A stretch of 64,000 nt of DNA from Psychrobacter sp. JCM 18903. GTDB taxonomy: Bacteria > Pseudomonadota > Gammaproteobacteria > Pseudomonadales > Moraxellaceae. The DNA lies in the NCBI RefSeq assembly GCF_000586475.1, contig NZ_BAWJ01000002.1:239621-303620 (forward strand), given 5' to 3'. This document shows positions 53,235-61,064 of this stretch, piece after piece. How positions within the stretch are numbered: the first letter of the stretch is position 1; every line of letters begins with the position of its first letter. The notes beneath the pieces were generated by a model, which saw only the letters and a list, made by a program, of their open reading frames with translations, did not search any database and had not been told where the DNA came from. Both the position numbers and the translations under genes were made by a program.

Positions 53235-53450
53235 AAGAAGGGTACCGTTACTGCGTATTTTATACCAAGAAAATGGCTTGAATGGGTGATTTACTAAATT
53301 ATTTATTAAGAAAAGTATAGAGTTTATTGAAATATTGTCAAGTATATGTATAATCAACCTCATTGATTTTTTATGATTAATGAACTTTAGTTATATTTAT
53401 TTCTTTTAAAAAATCTATCCTTTTATATTTTTAGTGATGATCCTGTTGTT

Positions 53451-53897
53451 ATGAATCCTATTTATCGTACTAAACTTGCCACCGCAGGTCTGCTATCAGT
53501 CTTACTTAGCGCGTCTTTATTGACAGCGGGTTGTGGCACCACTGCTCAGAAAAATGTACAAACCACGGTCAGCAAACCGATAGTGAAGCAGTTGAGTGAG
53601 CCTTCGCTTGCCTATTTGTCAAACGGCAATCAACTTAGCAGTGAAGCGTGGATGACTATTGCCAAAAATAACTACGACGCAAAACGCTATGCACGGGCAT
53701 TGAGAGCGGCTAATGAGGCTCTAAGCGTTGATAATGAAAGACTTGATGCACGTCAGCTTGCCATGCTTTCAGCAGTTAAAGTGATGGAAAGTAATATTGA
53801 TGCTTATCACGATAATAGTTTGATGAATAGTAGTGATAAGGCAACACTGAATGAAACGCTCACCAATATCACCACTTTAGTTAACGCGTCTAATTAA
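53451..53897 (+). CDS. T6SS-associated lipoprotein with TPR-like region
   Basis: The signal peptide MNPIYRTKLATAGLLSVLLS ends in the lipobox LTAGC, so it is a lipoprotein of 148 residues. The mature part contains a TPR-like helix pair (EAWMTIAKNNYDAKRYARAL, ANEALSVDNERLDARQLAML). It is the first gene of the T6SS operon, divergent from vgrG. The Acinetobacter-type T6SS lacks a standard TssJ lipoprotein; this protein might fill an outer-membrane anchoring role, but that is speculation. Confidence 0.75.
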   Translation: MNPIYRTKLATAGLLSVLLSASLLTAGCGTTAQKNVQTTVSKPIVKQLSEPSLAYLSNGNQLSSEAWMTIAKNNYDAKRYARALRAANEALSVDNERLDARQLAMLSAVKVMESNIDAYHDNSLMNSSDKATLNETLTNITTLVNASN

Positions 53898-53901
53898 AAT
53901 A

Positions 53902-54698
53902 ATGTTGAGCAGGCACATGTATTTATCTCACACCAATAATGGCGAGCACCGACTTACAATGACCAGTATCAGAAGCAATATTAGAGTCAGTTTTACGCTA
54001 TCCAAAGCGTTTTTGGCAGGTCTGTTCATCATGGGTTCAGCAATGACTACCGCCATAGTGAGCTTGTCATACAAGAAAAAGACCCCGGTTCTAGCATCAT
54101 AAATCAATTTTCGGCACTCAAAAATGCTGATGCAAAATCACCGCAACTGCATCAACTGGTCACGGATTTGAATCAAAGAGTATCTCGTAACCCTAATGAC
54201 TCGCTAGCATGGGAGATTTTGGCGCAGATTTATTCTAACAATGGCTATCATGCTTATGCTGTTTACGCAGCCAGTGAAGCCATTGATCTGGGTCAAGGCA
54301 CTGCTAAGCTAAAAAAGATACTACTCAATAGCAGCGCTATCGTCTCCCAAAGCCAGCTGCAGTCAGATTATCTCACTGATGAAGTGGACGCAGCGTTTTT
54401 GAAGGAGTATCAGTACGCTTTAAGTAAAATATATGGTGATATCTATGGTTTCAATTACGACGAGTCTTTGCCGAAACCACCAGCGCCAGTCGTCAAGCCT
54501 AGAAGCGGTAGATCAGGCACTAAATCAAAACCTCAGCCCCACGTGTCTGTAAAAAAAGCATCGAAGCCTATTAAGAAAAAACCAGCCGTAAAAAAACCGC
54601 CACGACCACCAAAAGTTAAGCCTGTTACTAAACCTTCACCTACCAAAAAAAGTAACGCCGAATCGACTGATCCATTCAGTATATTGCGTTCAAACTAG
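53902..54698 (+). CDS. T6SS-associated membrane protein with TPR-like and Pro/Lys-rich regions, frameshifted
   Basis: The N-terminus has a single hydrophobic helix (AFLAGLFIMGSAMTTAIV). A TPR-like region follows (VTDLNQRVSRNPNDSLAWEI, NGYHAYAVYAASEAIDLGQG). The C-terminus is a Lys/Pro-rich tail (KKPAVKKPPRPPKVKPVTKP) that may contact nucleic acid or the cell wall. A break near 54062, one base lost before ELVIQEKDPGSSIINQF, divides the frame. ATG 53902 or 53959 could be the start; neither has a strong Shine-Dalgarno. It lies between the lipoprotein gene and tssB in the same direction. Confidence 0.72.
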
Positions 54699-54719
54699 AC
54701 ATTGCTGAGGTAACTTATT

Positions 54720-55232
54720 ATGGCAAAGCAAGACAGTGTACAAAAGAAACTCGCAAAAGTACGTGCGCCTCGGGTGCATCTGACTTATGACGTTGAAGTA
54801 GGCGATGCGATCGAAACCAAGGAAATTCCTTTTGTCGTTGGCGTTTTGGGAGAGTTTTCAGGAGATTCCACCCTTGAACAACCACGCTTTAAGGACAAAA
54901 AGTTTGTCGAAGTGGACTTGGATACCTTTGATGAGGTGATGTCAGGTCTAGCACCGCGTGCGACCTTTCGAGTAGGCAATGACTTAAGTGATAAAGGTGG
55001 CGAATTCGCGGTTGATTTGGCATTTAATAGTATCAACGATTTTCGTCCTGAAGCGGTTGCTGATCAAATTGAGCCACTAAAGCAATTGGTACAAGCACGA
55101 GATCGCTTAGCAGATTTACGCAACAAAATATCAGCCAACGAAAAACTTGAAGACCTATTAGATGACGTGCTTAAAAATACTGAGCAAGTCAAAAAAATGG
55201 CGGAACAAAATCAAACCGACGGTGAGGATTAA
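54720..55232 (+). CDS. tssB: T6SS contractile sheath small subunit TssB (VipA)
   Basis: TssB pairs with TssC to build the sheath that fires the needle. The sequence starts MAKQDSVQKKLAKVRAPRVH and contains IPFVVGVLGEFSGDSTLEQP and RFKDKKFVEVDLDTFDEVMS, the conserved core of the family. The 170-residue frame is intact. It precedes tssC by three bases, so the two are co-translated, as usual. Confidence 0.96.
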   Translation: MAKQDSVQKKLAKVRAPRVHLTYDVEVGDAIETKEIPFVVGVLGEFSGDSTLEQPRFKDKKFVEVDLDTFDEVMSGLAPRATFRVGNDLSDKGGEFAVDLAFNSINDFRPEAVADQIEPLKQLVQARDRLADLRNKISANEKLEDLLDDVLKNTEQVKKMAEQNQTDGED

Positions 55233-55235
55233 ACG

Positions 55236-56726
55236 ATGAGTGCCCAAGCCCAGCAAAATCTAGCACCTGATGCGTTAAATAATGATAGTTACGACTTACT
55301 CGAAGAAATCGTCAATAAAAGTAACGTTGCCAAGTCTGATGACGAAAAAAATCGTGCCAAGTCGCAAATTGCAGAGCTTGCCAATGAAGTCATGCAAGGC
55401 ACCGTAACGTTGTCAGATAATTTGGCTGCATCGATTGACGCGCGTATTGCCCAAATTGACGCATTGATCTCCAAGCAGCTGACCACCGTCATGCACGCGC
55501 CCGAGTTTCAAAAGTTAGAGTCCAGCTGGCGTGGCTTGCATTATTTATGTAGCCAGACTCCGTCGGAATCCATGCTAAAGATTCGTATGATGAATACTAC
55601 GAAGCGCGAACTGACTAAAGATTTTCAATCGTCAATTGATTTTGATCAAAGCACGCTGTTTAAGAAAATATACGAAGAAGAGTTCGGTAGCTTCGGTGGT
55701 GAACCTTATGCCGCTATCGTTGGTGACTTTGAATTTACTCGCCAAAACTCAGACATGTATCTGCTTGAGCAATTGTCTCATGTTGCGGCCGCTTCTCATG
55801 CACCTTTTGTGTCGGCGGCTTCCGCCGAAATGTTTGGTCTCGACTCCTTTACCGACATTGGTCGCCCGCGAGATTTGTCAAAGATATTTGAAACCGCTGA
55901 ATATATACGCTGGCGCGCGTTCAGACAGTCAGAAGATGCGCGATATGTTGCGTTAACCGTGCCTAGCTTTTTAGGTCGTCTACCTTACGATCCTAAAGAT
56001 GGCACGGTGGTTGAAGGATTTAATTTTACGGAAGAAGTTTCTGGTAATAATCATGACGATTATCTATGGGTGAACGCAGCTTATGCGTTCGCTTCACGCT
56101 TGACGGCGGCTTTTTCTGACTATCGTTGGTGTGCTGCTATTCGCGGCGTTGAGGGTGGTGGCTTGGTTGAAGGGTTACCTGTTCATACTTTTAAGACTGA
56201 CGAAGGGGATTTGGCACTTAAGTGTCCAACGGAAATCTCTATCACCGATCGCCGAGAAAAAGAGTTGAGCGACTTAGGATTTATCCCGTTAGTCCATTGC
56301 AAAAATACCAATTACGCTGCTTTTTTTGGGGCGCAATCCGTGCAAAAAGCCAAAACTTATCAAAACGATGATGCCAATGCCAATGCTGCGCTATCGACGC
56401 AGATCCAATACATTATGGCGGTGTCACGTATTGCCCATTACCTAAAAGCAATGATGCGCGATAAGGTAGGTAGCTTCTTAGCACCTGGTAATGTTGAGTC
56501 GTTTTTAAATGACTGGATTTCTCGTTATGTCTTGCTAGATGACGGCGCCTCACAAGAAGCAAAAGCCCAGTACCCACTGCGCGAAGCTTCTGTACAAGTT
56601 GTAGAAGTGCCGGGTAAGCCTGGTGTCTACAAGTCCGTGGTCTTTTTGAGACCACACTTTCAACTTGACGAATTGTCTGTTTCTTTGCGTCTGGTCACTC
56701 AACTGCCGCAATCTAGCAACAGCTAA
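55236..56726 (+). CDS. tssC: T6SS contractile sheath large subunit TssC (VipB)
   Basis: TssC forms most of the sheath. Typical stretches are LTTVMHAPEFQKLESSWRGL, GEPYAAIVGDFEFTRQNSDM, FVSAASAEMFGLDSFTDIGR and AAIRGVEGGGLVEGLPVHTF. The C-terminus (FLNDWISRYVLLDDGASQEA, RPHFQLDELSVSLRLVTQLP) is also conserved. It is 496 residues with an intact frame. It follows tssB closely and precedes hcp by 51 bases. Confidence 0.97.
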   Translation: MSAQAQQNLAPDALNNDSYDLLEEIVNKSNVAKSDDEKNRAKSQIAELANEVMQGTVTLSDNLAASIDARIAQIDALISKQLTTVMHAPEFQKLESSWRGLHYLCSQTPSESMLKIRMMNTTKRELTKDFQSSIDFDQSTLFKKIYEEEFGSFGGEPYAAIVGDFEFTRQNSDMYLLEQLSHVAAASHAPFVSAASAEMFGLDSFTDIGRPRDLSKIFETAEYIRWRAFRQSEDARYVALTVPSFLGRLPYDPKDGTVVEGFNFTEEVSGNNHDDYLWVNAAYAFASRLTAAFSDYRWCAAIRGVEGGGLVEGLPVHTFKTDEGDLALKCPTEISITDRREKELSDLGFIPLVHCKNTNYAAFFGAQSVQKAKTYQNDDANANAALSTQIQYIMAVSRIAHYLKAMMRDKVGSFLAPGNVESFLNDWISRYVLLDDGASQEAKAQYPLREASVQVVEVPGKPGVYKSVVFLRPHFQLDELSVSLRLVTQLPQSSNS

Positions 56727-56777
56727 TCGTTTATTAAAAACTAACGTGAAATTTAAATTTTAAAAAAGGTATGTGAT

Positions 56778-57281
56778 ATGAAAGATATTTATATTCAGTT
56801 CCGCGGTAAATATAAAATTGATGGCGAGTCTCGTGATAGCGAGCATAAAGGTTGGCTTGAAGTAAATACTTGGGATCACTTGATCCGTCAGCCAAAATCA
56901 GCGACAGCAAGTAGCGTTGGTGGTCATACTTCTGAGCGTTGTGAGCATGCTGACATGACGTTTATGAAAGACTTGGACTCGACCAGCCCTAAACTATGGG
57001 AAGCGTGTTCTGCTGGTTATACTTTTGATGAGATTCAAATTGATTTTTATCGTGCCAACGGTGACAAACGCGTTAAATATCTTGAAGTAAAACTTAAGCA
57101 TGCGCTGATCGCAAGTGTCGAGCCAACGGTACGTTCTGAAGGCGTACCAATCGAAAAAGTCGGTATCAAGTATGCCGCTGTTGAGTGGACTTATACTCAG
57201 CAAGATATCGATGGTACTGCTAAAGGCGCTGTGACTAAAAAATGGTCACTAGCTAATAACACTGCTACTTATACCGCCTAA
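56778..57281 (+). CDS. hcp: T6SS tube protein Hcp
   Basis: Hcp hexamers stack to form the inner tube and are secreted in quantity. The protein starts MKDIYIQFRGKYKIDGESRD and contains HKGWLEVNTWDHLIRQPKSA, LEVKLKHALIASVEPTVRSE and KVGIKYAAVEWTYTQQDIDG, matching the Hcp1 family. It is 167 residues, intact. A Shine-Dalgarno AAAAGGTATG-like sequence precedes the ATG. A terminator-like hairpin follows, consistent with hcp being the most abundant transcript of the operon. Confidence 0.97.
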   Translation: MKDIYIQFRGKYKIDGESRDSEHKGWLEVNTWDHLIRQPKSATASSVGGHTSERCEHADMTFMKDLDSTSPKLWEACSAGYTFDEIQIDFYRANGDKRVKYLEVKLKHALIASVEPTVRSEGVPIEKVGIKYAAVEWTYTQQDIDGTAKGAVTKKWSLANNTATYTA

Positions 57282-57321
57282 TTTAGGTTGTATCAGGTGT
57301 CATCTATTGTGTCGTACCGAA

Positions 57322-57356
57322 AAAGAAAGGTTTATATCTAGGCCTTTCTTTTTTGT
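57322..57356 (+). terminator. Hairpin terminator after hcp
   Basis: AAAGAAAGG and CCTTTCTTT form a 9-bp stem around 12 bases, followed by TTTG. It lies inside the T6SS operon and should reduce transcription into tssE. Confidence 0.75.
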
Positions 57357-57369
57357 TTGTTAAATAGGA

Positions 57370-57873
57370 ATGATTATATCAATGAATTACGCCACTAACG
57401 CCTCTAACAAAGAAATTGGCTTTCGCCCAAATTTGTTTGAACAGTTATTTGATGATCAGCCTCGTCATTTGTCGCATGAGCTCGTGGTTCGTCGTCTTAA
57501 TATCGATGAGCTAAAGTCTTCGGTCGCACGAGACCTTGAAGCTTTATTAAATACGCGCTGTGTGGTGTCTAGTAGATTGCAAAAGTATCAGCATGTGCGC
57601 TCATCAATATTGAATTTTGGCATATTGGATTTTGTGGGACTCAGCAGTGCCAATCCTACTGACTGTGATTATATCTGTCGCCAAATCGCCCAAACAGTCG
57701 AGCAGCAAGATACCCGACTAAAAAACGTTCGCGTCTCGTTAGATATTGGCGCTGTTGATGTCAATCAACTGTGTTTTTCCATTGAAGCGTTATTAAAGGT
57801 TTATCCAGCACAAGAGCTGGTCAGCTTCGATGCGTTCTTTGAGCCAAGCTCTCAGCGTTACTTAATAAAATAA
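57370..57873 (+). CDS. tssE: T6SS baseplate protein TssE
   Basis: TssE is the gp25-like baseplate wedge protein. FRPNLFEQLFDDQPRHLSHE and VARDLEALLNTRCVVSSRLQ are the characteristic N-terminal motif and the gp25 core. The C-terminus FDAFFEPSSQRYLIK is also plausible. The frame is 167 residues and intact. The start may be ATG 57382 (MNYATNAS) rather than 57370, because the first four codons are not conserved-looking. It follows the hcp terminator hairpin. Confidence 0.92.
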   Translation: MIISMNYATNASNKEIGFRPNLFEQLFDDQPRHLSHELVVRRLNIDELKSSVARDLEALLNTRCVVSSRLQKYQHVRSSILNFGILDFVGLSSANPTDCDYICRQIAQTVEQQDTRLKNVRVSLDIGAVDVNQLCFSIEALLKVYPAQELVSFDAFFEPSSQRYLIK

Positions 57874-57950
57874 TCATTATCCAATCAATTAAATAACCAC
57901 TACTACCGCTCAATTTATACAGTTAGCAGCGATCAATATATTGAGGCGTC

Positions 57951-59773
57951 ATGGACAGTTTACTTCCTTACTTTGAGCATGAGCTTAGCCTGTTTAATAA
58001 GCAGTCAAAAGAGTTTGCCAAAAAATATCCCAAAATAGCCAATCGGTTGTTGATGGGGCACGATACCGTCGATGATCCGCATATAGAGCGGTTGATACAG
58101 GCTTTTTCGCTGATCAGTGCACGTATCAATAAAAAATTGGACAATTCATACGCTGATTTTACCGAATCGCTATTAGAAGTCGTTTATCCCGATTATCTCA
58201 AACCTTTTCCATCGGTCTCTATTGCACAGTTCAATCTAGGCGTACAGGGCAATGCGATGAGCGAGGCAGTCTTAGTCCCTAAAAATAGTGCGTTCGCCAG
58301 CCAAAAAATAAATGGCACGCCTTGCCAGTTTCAGTCAACCCAAGATGTGAGCTTGCTGCCGCTACAGATAGATAGCGTCGACTTTGAAACTCGTCAAGAG
58401 GTGTATGACAATCAGCATGGACTGCTGAATGGTTGTATCAGCATTAAGTTCAAAGGTCTTAATCCAAGCTTTGATTATCAGGCATTATTAAACCACTCGT
58501 TAGATTTGTATATAGACGAGGACGCCAGTCAGGGCACCAGTCTATGGGACTTGCTAGGGTGTGATGTCAAGCAAACGCATCTGCATGGTAGGCAGGTCAA
58601 TAAGATAACGGGCAGTCCGTTTGAGATTATAGGCTTCGATCCTGAGCAGCAAATTCTTCCGAGCCATCGAGTGAGTAATGCTGCTTCTGCCTTATTAAAA
58701 GAATACTTCTATTTCCCTGAAAAATTCAACTTTTTACGCCTGAATCTTGGTAAGGTTTGTCCAAATTTAAAGATCGATAGCAATAGCTTTGAGATTCGCT
58801 GTTATTTTAAGTTTGATAAAAAAATACCATCCGCCTAAAAAACTTGCAGCAGCTCAGTGCCAGCAGTATTAAATTGTTTTGCACGCCCGTCGTCAATTTA
58901 TTCAAGGCGGCTGCTAAGCCTATTCAAGTGACCCATCGTTCGATCTATTACGATTTGGTGCCTGATACTCGTGCGCTGTTTCAACATGAAATCTATGAGG
59001 TTAATAAAGTCATAGAGTCGAAGCAAAGCGACAATCGTTTGATACAACGTGAATATCATCCGTTTTATGCGCTCAATCACTATGAGCAGCAAGATGATGG
59101 TCGTTATTATCATATCAAACGTGATAAGGATATGGCTGAGTTCAAGCAGGGTTTTGAATATCAGATTATGTTTGTAGAAAAAAATCGCGAAGATTTAGCC
59201 GGCGCGGTGAGCATGAGTGCGTCTTTATTGTGTACCAATAGAGATTTGCCGGCTCAAGTGGTATTCGGTCAAAGCCGTGGCGATTTGTTTAGCGAAGGGA
59301 TGTCGGGGTTTAGCAGTCTGTCGTTATTGAAGCAGCCAACTCGGACTGCAAGGTTTGACTATACCGGTGAAGAGCGTTGGCGCTTGATATCGCTGATTAG
59401 CTTAAACTTTTTATCGCTTGCCGCCCAAGATGCTGAGCTGATGAAAGAATATTTATCGCTGTATGATATTACGCAATCTGCCTCTAACAAATTGTTGGTT
59501 GAAGGTATTGTGTCTGTCGAAACCAGTATCGAAGCTCGACGTATTCAGCGCTTGCCACAGCCTGGTTTTGTGCGCGGTACACTGATCAATATTCAAATCA
59601 ACCAAAAGAATTTTGCTGGAGTGAGTATCCGCCAGTTTGCCCATTTATTGGCGCATGTGTTTGGCTATCACGCCAGCTTAAATAGCTTTGTTGAAGTGTC
59701 CATTAGTGATGCCATTACTAAAGAGGAGATATACAGATGTCAGCCACGCAGCGGTCTCAGTCCTCTTATTTAA
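57951..59773 (+). CDS. tssF: T6SS baseplate protein TssF, frameshifted
   Basis: TssF is a main component of the baseplate wedge. The start MDSLLPYFEHELSLFNKQSK and FTESLLEVVYPDYLKPFPSV are diagnostic; later stretches IKLFCTPVVNLF, HEIYEVNKVIE and HLLAHVFGYHASLNSFVEVS follow. A break near 58829, one base lost in IPSRLKNLQQLS, divides the frame into two halves. The joined length is about 606 residues, the family norm. Its end overlaps the start of tssG by 37 bases, which argues for coupled translation. Confidence 0.93.
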
Positions 59774-60777
59774 CGGATCTCATGGCGGCGCCGCAATCTT
59801 ATGAGTTATTACAAGCACTACGTTTGGTTCGTCATGAAGTCAGTATGGGACATGCACCTATTGAGGTACGTTATCGTGCCTCGTTGTCATTGGCCTATCC
59901 GCAAGCAGAAATTGAGTCGATGGCGCTCATTGTTCAGGACAATATGGAAGATAGTGGCAGTTCAGTAAAGGATGATCAAGTAAAAACCAGTTCATTAAAT
60001 ACCAGACAGATAGAGGTTTATCCAGCAGTTATCGGATTGACTGGCCCGTTGTCAGCCTTGCCAGCGATGTATACCGACCATCTAGCCTCGCGAGTCAATC
60101 ATGCAAAAGATAAGGCAGCACCAGCATTTTTAGATTTATTTAACCATCGATTGACGGATTTGTACGTGCAAGCGAGTTGGTTTTATAACTTGCCATTACA
60201 GTATGAGATAAATAATAAAAAAGACAACTATCTACTGAGCTTGCGGGCATTGGCGCGTCAGCCGAAGAAGCTAACCGCCATCGATAGCTTGATTGCCTAT
60301 GCTGGCATGATCGCCCCAGGACGCCTGACAGCCGATCAGTTGTCACATGTACTGTCGCATTTTTTAGATAGCACCGTCAGTGTCGAGCAATTCGTACCGG
60401 AGTGGTTTGATCTACCAGCCAGTGAACAGACAGCACTTGGTGGTCAGCACGCTGCCCTTGGGTTGTCCGCATTTTGCGGTGCGCGCGTCGTACAGTTTGA
60501 TAGCAAGATTAGAATTGTGTTTCATCAGTTGGATGCCAAACGCTATTTAAGACTGTTACCAGCAGGGGATATGTATCAAGTCATTATTGATTTTATCCGT
60601 AAATGGTGCGGTGTTTGCTTGGCGGTCGAGATGCAACTCGAGTTAGACAAGCAATACATCACCCCGTTGTCATTATCAGAGAGCAGTTTTGGTGGTTTGG
60701 GTCAGGGTGGGTTTTTGATATCGCAGCCTGCGACGCAGCATCATGATGACACTCGCTATGCGCTGCCGATTCAGTAG
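59737..60777 (+). CDS. tssG: T6SS baseplate protein TssG
   Basis: TssG completes the baseplate wedge with TssE, TssF and TssK. The sequence includes YELLQALRLVRHEVSMGHAP, EVYPAVIGLTGPLSALPAMY, FLDLFNHRLTDLYVQASWFY and, near the end, RKWCGVCLAVEMQLEL. It is 346 residues, intact. It starts inside the end of tssF. A MITE-like repeat lies in the gap before tssH. Confidence 0.93.
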   Translation: MSATQRSQSSYLTDLMAAPQSYELLQALRLVRHEVSMGHAPIEVRYRASLSLAYPQAEIESMALIVQDNMEDSGSSVKDDQVKTSSLNTRQIEVYPAVIGLTGPLSALPAMYTDHLASRVNHAKDKAAPAFLDLFNHRLTDLYVQASWFYNLPLQYEINNKKDNYLLSLRALARQPKKLTAIDSLIAYAGMIAPGRLTADQLSHVLSHFLDSTVSVEQFVPEWFDLPASEQTALGGQHAALGLSAFCGARVVQFDSKIRIVFHQLDAKRYLRLLPAGDMYQVIIDFIRKWCGVCLAVEMQLELDKQYITPLSLSESSFGGLGQGGFLISQPATQHHDDTRYALPIQ

Positions 60778-60926
60778 AAAGGTATTACTAAAAAAACACG
60801 GTTAATAGTTGTATATAAGCAGTTTTAAAGTGAATCAACTATAAATTGCTTGTTTACTAATAATGCTCAATAGCTGCTCTAATTTTGTATATCAGTTTTA
60901 TATTGCCGTTTAATAAAAATAATTTT

Positions 60927-61031
60927 ATACCATTCACAGAAATTAGAGTGGCAAGGAAAACGAGTGAAAGTACTACGCCTTGTAGGCTAAGCGAGTTTGA
61001 CACAGCTAATCTTACTTTTTGGGTTTGGTAT
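60927..61031. repeat. MITE-like dispersed repeat, copy B
   Basis: This stretch starts ATACCATTCAC and ends GGGTTTGGTAT, so its ends are short imperfect inverted repeats. Its reverse complement matches copy A at 21910-22010 along almost the full length. It lies in the 287-base gap tssG-tssH and might carry a promoter or processing site for tssH. Confidence 0.7.
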
Positions 61032-61064
61032 TAAGTCTAATAAGAATGCTAAAGGAAACGATTT

